DNA of 64,000 nt, from positions 62,001-126,000 of the forward strand of contig SWDT01000077.1 of the NCBI GenBank assembly GCA_009193035.1, written 5' to 3'. Shown here piece by piece: positions 45,301 to 57,600 of this stretch (position 1 is its first letter; the number at the start of each line of letters is the position of its first letter). The DNA is from Halicephalobus mephisto (lineage: Eukaryota; Nematoda; Chromadorea; Rhabditida; Panagrolaimidae). Position numbers and translations under genes: made by a program. Below the pieces are notes generated by a model. It ran no database searches, was not told where the DNA came from, and saw nothing but the letters and a program-made list of their open reading frames with translations.

Positions 45301-48300
45301 TTGCATTAATGTCTTCAATGGAGAATTCCTTCCAACCTTTGGAAGTCATTGATCCAATATATATCTGATCATTTTTGAAATTGAACTTGAAAGGCAATAT
45401 TGATTGTTCTGAGAGCATATCTCGATGATCTAGACTGTAAAACAGTTTATGATCAAAAATAACATGATCAGGTTTTGTTTTAAGTCTTCTTATCGCCGCT
45501 TTTCCAAAAAGAGGTTTGTCTTCATCAAAGGAGACTACAGATTCCGTCCAGAGGTCTCCAGGGGAGGAATTATCAAAGGGGATCACATGAATTCCTGTGT
45601 TTCTAGAGACAGCCAAGACAGATGTAGTTGATCCGAGGTCGATTCCCATGATATCTGTTCTTGATTCATATTCCTTCACTAATTTGGGTACGCAAATAAA
45701 GCCTGAGTTTTCAATAGTAAAGGTTTCAGAATTGTTTTTATAAGATAACTCAGTTTTAACTAAGACAGAAACCTCTGGATCAGAGATTAAATGTCTGGAA
45801 AGAAGCGATACTCTATTTGATTGGAATAGAACGATGAAATTATGGAAATTGATACTTTTGAAATTGTATTTATCCAATTCAGAACTATATCGTCGATTAA
45901 CTTCCTCTCGTCTATCGTCAAAAACAACATGGACTTGATTCATGTTGAGATGAAACATTTTTTCTATATAATCGAAATCAATTCGTTCGTTAAATTCATG
46001 TTTTCTTTTATCCAGCTCTTTCCATGTCACTGTTCCTTCAGAAGCTTTTGTGCACTGATATAAAATGATTCCTTGGTTTTGAAAGCTAATAATTAACTCC
46101 TCAACGGGGTATTCAACTTTATCGATCAAATAAAAGCTAAAACCCAGATCCTTTTTTGCAGCGAGATGGATTAGATTACCATATCTCTTGAAATTGTCTT
46201 TTTTGAAACAGCCTTCTTTATTATCTATAGCAATAATCCCAATATTATCTCCATACTTTGCAATTAATTCATCAATAATATCATAAATGGATTTATCCTT
46301 TGGATAAGAATAATTGGAACTCTTTTTGCTTGTGACAGTGTAAATACTAATTTTAAATTCATCAGAATTTCTGGTAATACTACAAGCAATAGGGTTTTTA
46401 AGGTGTTTAACATAAGTTTCAACTTCTCCGTTGAGAACTTGAAGACCGTGGATAGCGGCTCCAGTGGCTGTGATGACCTCCAGTTGTCCGTCTATAACTA
46501 TTTCTGCCTTAGGGAACTGGTCTTTAATCCAGTTTTGAACAAACGGAATTCTACAAGTTCCTCCAGCCAAGAAAACAATATCTATATCATTAAATGGATA
46601 GTCTACGTTCTTCAAATTGCTTTTTTGTTCGCGCCGATCTTTCCTTTGAGTTGGAAGTGGATACTGATTATATTCATAGTAGTATTTTTCACTTGCAAAG
46701 ATAGTTACTAATTCTTTTTCAAACCACTCTCTCGTTAATTCAATCATCCCCTGTAGACACGGATGAATTTCTGATAAATCGAAACTGAAATTCATATTTT
46801 TACGTTTAATCAAAGTAATAATTTTACTCACTCTATTTTCTCCTGAAAAGAAAGCTCGTGTTTGATCTTCTTCGCTGCTTCCAACATTTCTAGTTTTACA
46901 TCATTTCTTAAATCCTCTGGAATTGATTTGTTTAGTTCATTAATAATTATATTGTCAATAGTCCTCCCAGAACATTTGGCATCGTCATTCAAATTTGACT
47001 CCCTGACACAAGTTGCGTACATTTTGTTCCCATTTTCTGAAATTTGATAAACTTTCCAAATACAGGTTCCTTCTCCAATATCAAAGATAGCAACTTTAGT
47101 TCCAGATTTGCTCATTTTAGAATATCTTTCATCTGATAGATAATAGAGAATATCTGCATGGGTCTCTTCAATGATGTCAATCACTTCGATATTAGCCAAC
47201 TTTGCTGCTTCAATAGCACTGGAGATTAACGCACTAAACTCATTACGATTTTCGAAATATTTCGGGATTGTGATGACTGCCTTTCTCATTGGATTTCCAT
47301 TATTAAAAATATTTTGATATTCACTTGCTGCTTTTCTCATTCGTTCCAGAAAGATTTTATTGATTTCTGCAAGAGTGAAATCTTTCAACCCTTCGAAGGT
47401 TAGTGATTCCAAATGTGGTTGACCGTCTTTGATATTGAACTTGAAAGGCCATACTGATTGCTTTGATATATTATTTCGATGAGTCAGATTACACAGAAGT
47501 TTATAGTCAAAAATAACATGGTCACGTTTGGTTCTGAGTTTTCTGGCTGCTGCTTTTCCAATAATCGGTTTGTCTTCATCAAATGAGACTACAGATTCCG
47601 TCCAGAGATCTCCAGGAGAAGAGTTGTCAAATGGAATAACATGGATTTGTCTGTTTCTAGAAACAGCCAAAACAGATCTGGTTGATCCGAGGTCGATTCC
47701 CATGATATCCGTTCTTGGTTCATATTCTTTCACTGATTTCGGAACGTGAATAAAGTTACAATCTTCAATAGTGTTAGTTTTAAAGTTATTCTTATCAGGT
47801 TTTTTGATATGAACTATGATGGAAACTTCTGGATCAGAAATTAATTGTCTGGCAAGGACTGACTCCTTATTACTCCTTGTCCATTCAATAAAATTAAAAC
47901 TTTTGAAATCGTATTTATCCACTTCAGAATTATACAGTTGATTAACTGCTTCTTGGTGATATTGAAGAATAGCATGAACTTGGTTTATTTTGAGGCCAAA
48001 CATCCTTTCTATATATTCTAAATCAATACTTTCCTCAAATCCATGTTCTCTTTTATCCAGCTCTTTCCATGTCACTGTACCTTTGTCAACTTTTGTGCAC
48101 TGGTATAAAGTCGTATTTTTCCCTTTAAAGCTAATAATCAACTCCCCAACGAGGTATTCAACTTGTCTGATCAAATAAAAGTCAAAATCCAGATTTTTCG
48201 TAACGAGATGGACTAGATTGCCGTATTTCTTGACATAATCTTTCCTGAAATCGCCCTGTTGATTATTTATAGCAATAATTCCAATATCCTTCCCATAGTT

Positions 48301-48435
48301 TGCAATTAGTTCGTCAGTAATTTCATAGATGGATCTCTTCTTTGGACGGAAATAACTAGACTTTCTTGTTTTGATATTATGAGTTTCGACGTGAAATTCA
48401 TCCCAACTCTTTGTAATACCACAAGCAATAGACAT
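42338..48435 (-). CDS. Fusion protein: two Hsp70-like ATPase modules plus importin-alpha-like ARM repeats, paralogue A
   Basis: Seven exons (48435-46832, 46784-44775, 44727-44204, 44107-43978, 43936-43764, 43716-43421, 43375-42338) give 1,924 residues. Module 1 has an N-terminal domain at 1-244 and an Hsp70-like ATPase from 245 (MGIDLGSTRSVLAV). Module 2 has its N-terminal domain at about 664-913 and an ATPase from 914. Phosphate-2 is FDIGEGTC in module 1 and FDIGGGTT in module 2. From about 1357 the chain matches the start of importin-alpha (SLEDGLRMIKKI, then ATQLLNQLISFKNDPLVDDVI), through ARM repeats (NTVSGTSEHPKAIV, ALRSISNIV, SQTICNVISNG) to about 1775. A polar acidic tail follows. The decisive join is donor T|GTAAGA at 44204 to TTTCAG at 44108, in frame. 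If that intron is retained, exon 3 reaches a stop at 44160. There is no polyadenylation signal between that stop and the acceptor. Confidence 0.8.
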
Positions 48436-49529
48436 TTTACTGATGCGAAAGACAATAATCAACGATATTCTTACTGAATGTCAATGAAGACTGTTCACCA
48501 ATGACACTAATCACTCAATTCTACTGGATGCTTTACTCTTTTCCATTTCTTATCATTCGATTTAATTCTCTGTCCGTTATTGTTCTATCCAAAACTTAGG
48601 GATTATGCTCTAAACAGCATTTATTGGTTATCATTTTCGAGATTAAATCTCAAAGATTCAAGTTGTTAAAATCCATAAAGTGCTTTAAATTGATAAAAAA
48701 GAAAATTGAAGGGAACAAAATCAAATACAGATCTGTTATGAGGTAAAATAACTAATAAAATTTATTAAGACGGAATAAGAGAGAAAGCCTAACTCATGGA
48801 TATCTATTCCAAAAAGCATAATTGCCTTAATTTCTGAAATGCTTTTGAAAGAAATAAATTATCTTTATATTCCGAACTCATTTTCCCATTACTCAACAAT
48901 GACGTTGTAAAGATCAGAAAAATCACTTACAAAACCAAATTTATCAATATCTGAATCGATATATTAAAAGCACAACAGTTATAAGGATGCTCTTTCAGAA
49001 AGAACTTTATACCAGATTTCATATTCTCTAAGATGTTAATAAATTTAGAGAAAATGTAATTTTATGTATTCCAATAAACTTTAGTATGAAGACCCTAATA
49101 ATCATTTCTGAATTCCTCATAAAAAGTTTGAGCAACTTTTCCAAAAAGAAGAAAGGATATTGTAAACTGAATATGATGATTAACATGAACGGAGAATTTT
49201 CCCAGTATATAAATATTTTTTCTCGTAGTTCACCAGCTTTTCCAGAAAATTGGGAGAAACGGTGATTCTTTTTTGTTCTCAGTTGTCAATTGATTTGTTA
49301 TTATCAGAACTGACGATTTTGAACTAATTCGAATTCGAACCAAACTGTTAATTTTAAAATTCGGAAGACTCGAATTCGGAAATTGAATATTTTGGAAAAT
49401 TAACAGCTTTAGTTATTACCTTGAAATTGTCATCTCTATTAGCACAAGCCTGATCTTGTTTCCTTTCTTTATCAGATTACCGTATCCCTATTTCTGTTTC
49501 TAAAGCTTAGTTCTTGTTGCTTACAAAAT
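48436..49529. other. Upstream flank of paralogue A, no gene seen
   Basis: AT-rich DNA of about 1.1 kb that should contain the promoter of paralogue A. No heat-shock element array or other recognisable motif stands out close to the start. Confidence 0.4.
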
Positions 49530-50979
49530 CCTCGGGATAACCATAAGCGATTGTGGTTTTTCATATATCAGCTATGTGTCCGAGTGAGTTATTGTCATAA
49601 TATGATAGAGCACAATTACTGATGAAACAAATGTAGAAATTTTTTCGTGAAAATACGAGAAATTCTGGAAGTTTCGAGGTGTGCCACAATTCACTGCGGC
49701 ATAAATATAAATTGTTATTGCGTTTGTTTTTTTACAAATTGAACAAAAACTATTAATAATGCATTTTGCATCCGTTCTTGTTGATTACTTCAAGTAATCT
49801 ACGATTTATTAAATTGATTAGATTATCTATGGTTTTTCGAAGTATGTTTTTCCAGCACTCTGCAATGGCTTTCAATTTAAAAAAATTAGCATACTGCTGC
49901 CCATCCTTGAACAACTATCAAGTCATAATACCGTAATGATTCTCTATCGGATTCCAGTCAAGAAAATGTAGGGATCAAAGCAAAAGAGAAACTTTTTCTC
50001 ATCAAACTATTGCATGGTATCATCACTAACATGAATTTGCGCATCGCCTTGTTGAAAAACAAATTTCTACTATAGACATTATCTGACACATAGCATAAGC
50101 TTTCCTTCCGAAAGGCGCTGGTAATCAATGCTCTTCATTCTGGAAGTAATGAAACCCAGTTCAAGCTTGCTAACTTAAGGAAACCTCCATATCATAATGG
50201 AATCCCTACCGAAATTATGCTTAGAAAAAGATTGGAGTTCTTTCGTCAAGTTATATCAATAATACTTACACTCATCAGACCCATCAAGAATGAGTTTCTT
50301 TTCATTAGGAAAAGTGATTTTAAAAATATAAAATTTAATGAGTTATAAATGTAAGTTATAGTTACATGCTCCCAGTTCCTATTCATAGTAGTTTCTGCAA
50401 ATTCAAGTCTCTTCTTCTGATGGATTGGTAGGATTCTTGGAACATTCTTCAATTTTAACAACTTCTGATGAGGAGCTTTGACAATGATGCTATTAACAGC
50501 TCTAACAGAGGTATCAACTTCAGATTCGTTTCTAACATCTTCCGCAGACTTCATGAAATTCGAACTTTTCCTTTGGATTCCTCATTGATCTTTTAGATTC
50601 AACTTCTGTAGATAACCAGACTTTTTCTTATATTTATGCTGACGAAAAATCTGTCTGATTCCGGTTTCTGAACAATGAAATTCTCCAGCAATGCATCCAT
50701 AACTTTTTCCGGCTTATCGAGCGCTGTCGATACATCTTCTCTCATAGTAAGAATGACTGGGTATCACGAGGTTTAATATAGTAGCAAAAAGAAGTGATAA
50801 CAACTTATATTTCTGTTGCAGAAGATCTCGAAACTTTCAGAATTTTTCATACTTCTGCAAAAAAAAGTTTACATTTTTTTGTTTCATCAGTAATTGTGCT
50901 CTATCATATTATGACAATAACTCACTCGGACACATAGCTGATATATGGAAAACCACAATCGCTTATGGTTATTCCGAGG
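49530..50979 (-). mobile_element. Degenerate Tc1/mariner-type transposon with ~100-bp TIRs
   Basis: Terminal inverted repeats of about 100 bp (49530-49630 and 50880-50979), nearly identical, from CCTCGGGATAACCATAAGCG inward to a segment ending TGATGAAACA. The interior encodes, on the minus strand, remnants of a Tc1-like transposase. They include an HTH-like part (AGKSYGCIAGEFHCSETG), SAEDVRNESE, PIHQKKRLEFAETTMNRNW, NEKKLILDGSDE, then a stop-riddled DDE region with FITSRMKSIDYQRL and VFQQGDAQIHVS. Several stops and frame changes show it is dead. No clean TA duplication was found. Confidence 0.85.
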
Positions 50980-51235
50980 GCTATTTAAATACAAAGTACT
51001 ACAATTTTTGGTCTGAACTGGAAAGTTTAAAAATTCCTTTAGAGAAAATTTAAAAAAATTGTAGTATACATTTCTTCATTATATGATAGCGCGATGTTTC
51101 TGTCCTGAAGGAGTATACTTAATGGACTGACACTTCTAATCATAAAGATCAGTCTCACCGATCACCCTTATCTGCTGTTCGATGAAAGATCGAGGGCCAT
51201 AATTTCCTTGTTTATTTTTTGTTCATTCGAGAATA

Positions 51236-53789
51236 ATGATCTCCCAAATAATTTTATTGTCCCTTATTTCTTCAACTTTAGCCCAAAAGCTACCATATCC
51301 CGGAATCCCGGATGACTCTCTGTTAGTTAAGAAGTTAGATTCCGGTTTTATTCGTGGCAGGAAACATGTCACGGAAAACGGAGTGGAGGGATATGTTTTT
51401 CTTTCGATTCCTGTGGCCGAAGCCCCGGTTGGAGACTTGAGGTTCAAAAAGCCGGTCCCCAGAAAGCCTTGGGATGGTCTTCTCAACACGACAGAGTATA
51501 CTGTATCTTGCTACTGGAATTCTACAATAACCACAGTCTTCACGGATAACTTCAAGATGGATGAAGACTGTATCCAGACCCACATCTACACCAATGAACA
51601 TTGTTTAACCAAAGGGGGATGTGCTGTGGCTTTCTACGTCCATGGAGGAGACTTCGGATTCGGCACTCCATTGAACTTCAATCACAGCATATTGGTGGAC
51701 AATTTTGGGAACTCTAGTAGGAACATCGTCTTCGTGACTCCAAGCTTCAGAGAAGTCGCATTCGGTATTTTGAATTTAAACTGGAAGTTGCCGTTGTCTG
51801 CTGATCTGAATCCTGGATTTCATGGTGAGGTTTGGATTTGAAAATAATAAAAGTTTATAATATAATTTCACATATCGAATTATTGATTTAAACAGTTTTG
51901 ATATATAAAAATTGAGTATTTATACAAAATATGAGTTTTGAAACAATTTCATATAATTATTTTAAAAAAGAACTTAATTCGATATATGAACTTGAATTTT
52001 CAGACGTTGTATTTCAACTTCAATGGGTGAAGGATAATATTCACCTATTTGGAGGTGATGCGGACAGAATCACCGTTCTCGGGCATTCTGGAGGAGCAAA
52101 CATCGTCAACTTGATGACGATATCTCCAGCAATCCAGAACATGTTTCGACAAGCCGCGATTCTGTCTCGTGGAATTGAACACGAGGAACTCATTCCAGAC
52201 AGAAATCAGGGGGCTTCTCGGATGACTTCTCAGAAGGTCGGATGTACTTCTTTGGATATTTACGATCCTCAATGGGAAGATTTAGAGACAGTTGAGGGTA
52301 TTTTAAACTGTCTACGGAACAAATCTGCCTTGGAGATTTCGTCGATCCAGAAGGTAGTCGAGTCAGCAGGCTATCCGTTCATGTCCGTTTCCATCGATTA
52401 CGGAGAAGGAGCTCTGCTTCCGACGATATATGAAGTCTTGGACAAGTCCAGGAAACCGATGCCTTTGTTAACTGGGACTGTTTCGAAGGAGTTCCTGGAT
52501 TCAAAGGACACTGTCAAGTCCCTCACTGAGGTCGACCAGACGGCTCTGCGAAACTGGTGTTACAAATTACTCATGTTTAAGAGCTACGCTACAAGCGAAT
52601 CTGCAATGCAAGCCTGCATGGTGGAGTATAACACAAGTAAGTCAGTTTTCATATATGAAATTCGTAGGCAACCTATATTTGACGGAACTTCATATATCAA
52701 ATCTGTACAATTTGTTTAGTAGAATTTCACATATCAATTTTATACAAAAACTTGAATTTATCATGTCCTTGCATTGATTTTACTTTTCACAGCTTCCCGG
52801 TCTTTGAACCTCAATGACGACATACTGTTCTACGTCCCTCAGATGGAGCTCGCCGTCAGTGCTGCTAACCAAGGAGCTCCAGTTTACGTTTATCAATTCG
52901 AATACGAGGATATCGGAGATGCCTTTGCCGCTGGAAAAGGAATTTGCCAACCCACGAGAGAAGAAACCCCTGGACACGCTATGGAATTGGTGAATTTTCG
53001 ATTTTTCTAGAATGCTAGAACTGGAAAATTTCGGAATTCTCCAGAATCCAATAGAAGGTCATAAAACTGTCTGAAACTAGGGATTCTGGAGATTTCTAAA
53101 AACCTGGAAATTAGTAAAAATTTTCGGTGTTTAGTTTTACTAACCCCTCAGTTCTAGATATACTTGGTGGGCCAGCACCTCGGGAACTTCACTGCCAAAG
53201 ACAAGCAGATCCAGTATCTCTACAGCCAGATTTTCGCCGACTTCATCAATCACGGTACTCCGAGTACTTCCGAACGAAAGTGGGACAAGTTTGACGCCAC
53301 GAAGTTGAATTATTTCGTAATCGATTACCCCGACCCTACTCTGGAAAACCCCGGGATGAAGGACAACTACCACAGAAGAGCTGTTGAATTTTGGCATGAA
53401 CAGTTCCCCAAGTAAGTTTTCTAGATGCTCGGAACGTGCAGAAATAGGTGCGAACTGCCGGTTTGCTTTTTTCAGTTTCTCTAGCTGCTCGGAACGTGCG
53501 TAGTTGAACTCAAGCTGGTGGTTTAATTTTTATCTTTTTTATATTACTTTTCAGAGTCGCTGGTAGTCGTAAAATCGTGACCAAGGAATCTGAATTCTTC
53601 GACATAATGTTCCCCAAGGGTTCGAATTCGTCTCTTGCGGGGCCAGTCGAAGAAACGCAAAAAGAGTCCGAGACAAACTGGGAACTGCTCTTCTGGATCG
53701 CCTTTGCTCTGTTCATCCTGACCCTCGTTGTCGTCGCCTTCGTTTGGATCATTGTTAATCGGCGGAAATCCCAATACCAAAGTCTATGA
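51236..53789 (+). CDS. Carboxylesterase type-B family protein, membrane anchored
   Basis: Alpha/beta-hydrolase of the carboxylesterase/cholinesterase family. Five exons (51236-51824, 52004-52636, 52793-52989, 53158-53411, 53555-53789) give 635 residues. A signal peptide (IILLSLISSTLAQ) opens the protein. The oxyanion region is FYVHGGDFGFG, the nucleophile elbow is LGHSGGAN (family consensus is G-x-S-A-G or G-x-S-G-G), and a candidate catalytic His lies in PGHAMELIYLVG. A C-terminal helix (LLFWIAFALFILTLVVVAFVW) with a short basic tail predicts a type-I membrane anchor with the esterase outside. The catalytic acid is not obvious (segment TGTVSKEFLDS), so activity is not certain. Similar anchored esterases are common in nematodes. 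Confidence 0.9.
53412..53554. repeat. Duplicated block in the last esterase intron
   Basis: Two direct copies of TCTAG-TGCTCGGAACGTGC separated by about 65 bp, the first followed by a decoy TTTTTTCAG. Confidence 0.6.
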
Positions 53790-54675
53790 AGAATGAATAT
53801 CACTTGGTAAATGAATCAAATGTGCATCCAAAACCAATTCGAAAATTTTCAAAAAACGACTTTGTCTCGTCTTAAGTGCAAATTATGCAAATTTTTTAAA
53901 TATTTTTTATGAAAACTAGATAAAATTTTTTCAAAAAAAATTACTGTTTTCAGGTCCTGGGCGGAAATTAGGTCTATAAAATTTTGTATATTTTCTCTTC
54001 AAGACCACTAAATTTTTAACAACTAATGTTTTTTAATTGATTTTAAGTGAAAACTATAATCACAAAGTTTTATATTTATTTTCTACTCAGAACCATAAAA
54101 TTTTAAAAAAGTAATAATTTTCTACTCGGTCCTAGGTGGAAATTATATCTGTAAAATTTTATATTTTTTACTGAGGACTATGAAATTTGAAAAATTAATA
54201 ATTTTCTACTCGGTCCTGAGTCGAAATTATATTCACAGAATACTGTGCATATTTTCCGCTCAGAACCAAATTTGAAAAATTTTTAAAAATTAATAATTTT
54301 TTACTTGGTCCTGAGTCGAAATTATATTCACAGAATACTGTGCATATTTTCCATTCAGAACCAAATTTGGAAAATTTGAAAAATTTTTAAAAATTAATAA
54401 TTTTCGTCTTGATCGTAAAACAAACTACATTTGTGAAATTTTGCATGTCTATCAAGTATCATTAATCATCTAAAATCGCATGGTTGAGAAAAGCATAAGG
54501 TTCCGCGAATTTCACTTCGATCTTGTAGGTTTTCAACTTGTAAATTTAAAAGAAAAAAGTGGCTTCAAAAACCAGTTTAAAAAATTGTCAAAGCTGGCCC
54601 TGCGGCAACGTTGCGTCATATTCCTTTGGTTTTATGACAGAAAATAACATTTATTCTTTTTTAGTTTTTTGGAAG
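53790..54675. repeat. Intergenic degenerate ~90-100 bp tandem repeat
   Basis: Four to five copies between about 53935 and 54430. The last two are nearly identical (TCCTGAGTCGAAATTATATT, then CACAGAATACTGTGCATATT) and earlier copies are progressively divergent. The remaining 250 bp should include the promoter of the ADAMTS gene. Confidence 0.7.
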
Positions 54676-57600
54676 ATGAAATTGATCATCGGATTAATTG
54701 CAATCTTTTGTCAGGTTTGAATCTGGATTGATTCTGAAATTTCTTAAATTCAGTTTTAGGCTATTTTCGGATTCGAATTCGATGAAGCCAAGAAAATTCA
54801 TCTTTTCGGGATGGACAAAGGTTTGTATTTTTGGGGTTATTGGACTTCTGTAGAGGTCTTCAGAATTTTAGGTTTTTATAAAAGTCAAAATTTTTGACTT
54901 TTGTGGAAATATTTAGAATTTTAGATTTTTATAAAAATCAGAATTTTTGACTTTTGTGGAAATCTTCAGAATTTTGGACTTTTGTGAAAACCTTCAAAAT
55001 TCAATGAAGGATTCTAGAATTTCTTTGAATTTCATAAAAGTTTCTGAAATTTTTTAAAACTTTTTAGAATCCTTTAAAAATTTACGGAAATACCTAAAAT
55101 CAAAAATTCCGAAGGTTTCTAAAAAATTTTAGAAATTCTTATCAAGGTAATTTTAAAATCTACTTTTAACATTTAAAATAATATGGAAGTTTTAATTGGT
55201 TTTTATTTATATTTTGTCAAAAAACATAACTTTGGCATTTGTTCATACTTAGCCAAGAACAGAAATTTGACATTTGTTCATACTTAGCCAAAAAATATAA
55301 CTTTGGCATTTGTTCGTATTTAGCCAAGAACATAAATTTGGCATTTGTTCATATTTAGCCAAAGACATAACTTTGGCATTCGTTCATACTTAGCCAAGAA
55401 CATAAATTTGGCCAAAAAATATAACTTTGGCATTTGTTCGTATTTAGCCAAGAACATAAATTTGGCATTTGTTCATACTTAGCCAAGAATAGAAATTTGG
55501 CATTTATTCATATTTGGCCAAAAAATATAAATTTGCCATTTGTTCATATTTGGCCAAAAAATATAAATTTGGTGTTCATTCTTATTTAACCAGATTTTAG
55601 ACTTTAGATTTTCTGAATTAGAATCTTCTAGAATCCAGTTAAAACTTCTGAAATCAACATTCGTAAATTTAAACTTTAAAAAAGTTATTTTTTATTTTTG
55701 AAATAAAATTTGAATATTACGAAATTAATGATTTTTTTAGATTTTGGTCCATCAGAAAACCTCATTCTCGATTTTTCGAATATCAGATCAAAAAGATCAA
55801 TAAAATCTTCTTCGATAATTTTGCCGTTTTTTTTCAACAACGAAACAGTCGTTTTTGAATTAAAATCGAAGGAAATCTTGGCCGAAAAAATAAATCACGA
55901 TGAATGCATTTTTCAAGGAAAATCCATCTCGCCGAATGATTCGTTTTCGATTGCTCTGACCGGCTGTGGAAGGGATACTGTAAGTGATAAATTTTCGATT
56001 TTTAAATAGAATTTTTAAAAATTTCCATTAAAATTTATAAAATTCTAAAATCTAAAATTTTTAAAGTTTTATAGAAAATTTAAGAATTTTATAAATTTTC
56101 TGAAATTTTACAAAATCAGATTTTTTAGAATCTTTCAGAATCCGGTGGAAAGTTCTGAAACTTTTTGAAATTTCATAAATTTTCTGAAATTTTATAGAAT
56201 TTGAAAGAAATTTTTGAAATCTTCCAGAACCCAATAGAAATTATAAAAATTCCAATTTTCAGAATTCTGAAGAAGTTTTTAAAATTCTACCGAAGATTCA
56301 GAAACCTTCAATAATTTCAATTATTTTCGGAATTTTTTAAAACAAGCGAAGCAGCCCGCCTTCGGCGGGCTCTTTGCTCTTAGAAGCTGCCGTTTTGATT
56401 GTTTTTAATATTTTTAATTCGTTTAAAAATTACATACATCTATTCATATTTTAAAACCTTAAAAATAGTAATACAATATATATATTAAAATCTACAATAA
56501 TTCTTTATAAACTACATTATTAGCATTTCCCCTTTTGGGACTCAAATTTTTAAATCTTCTCTACTACGTATTCTAGGGCAATCCACATATAGTTGGTTGT
56601 GGGAGAAGATTGGAATGGGTAAATATAAACCTATTCTACGAAAAGTTTGGCCTTCACTTCTGTTAATAACTATAGTGAAAGCTAATCTTGTTGGGAATTA
56701 CCTTATTTAAACGAAATAGTGAATTGTCTTCTCCTACGGAAAAGGCGATGCGCAAGATCAATATACACTGATCTTTATTATTACCAGCTGCAATTTTACA
56801 TCTTAAAATACATTTACCCATATATTGTATAGTTAGCCTGGTACCATTGTACAGACCCTTACTAACATGTAAATCACGAAGCTTCTCTATAGCTCCTTTT
56901 TTAAGATGCAGGTTATATGATGAATATCCTGCAGGTATCAAGCTGTTAAGAAATTTAATAGTAAGATCATTGTCAATTTGATCATTACGTTCAGCTTTAT
57001 CCATACTTTCAAGTTTTCATGTCCTCAGGAAGATTGTTCAAGAACTTATTATTAATTTCTATCCAGCTTGCTTTAATAAAACAGAAGATAGCCTATTCTG
57101 GCGTTTAGCCCGAGATTTCTTTCTGTAATAATGTCTTTCATCATTTTAAATGATTTAACATAGACATTATTCTCATTTAGCAGATGCGCCAAAGTAGTTA
57201 TAACACAAAGTAAGAAAGTATCACTGCCTAGATGACCTAATCACTCACGATCAGCTTCATTTGAGTTTAAGAAGTAGAGCTGAAGATACTTCGGGAAAAT
57301 ATCATCATTCAACTGTCATCACCAGATAGTAGAAGAATTTGGCCATGAAGTTTAAAAATAGACCGTGATTTCTTGAAAAGTCTAATTTCGCCGGCAGAGA
57401 TGTCATGGCAAAAGCATTGTCGTATCTTCTTCTAATATTCTTTTTGAAATTCCCTGCGTAGACATGATCATCTTCAAGAAATATCATTAGTTTGAGGGCA
57501 AGTAGACATAGTAAGATTGACTTGATCAAACCTCAGTTGAGGTTTTTCTTGCTAAAAATGGAAGTGACGTGTATGATAATAGATGCATTCGATATCCGTA

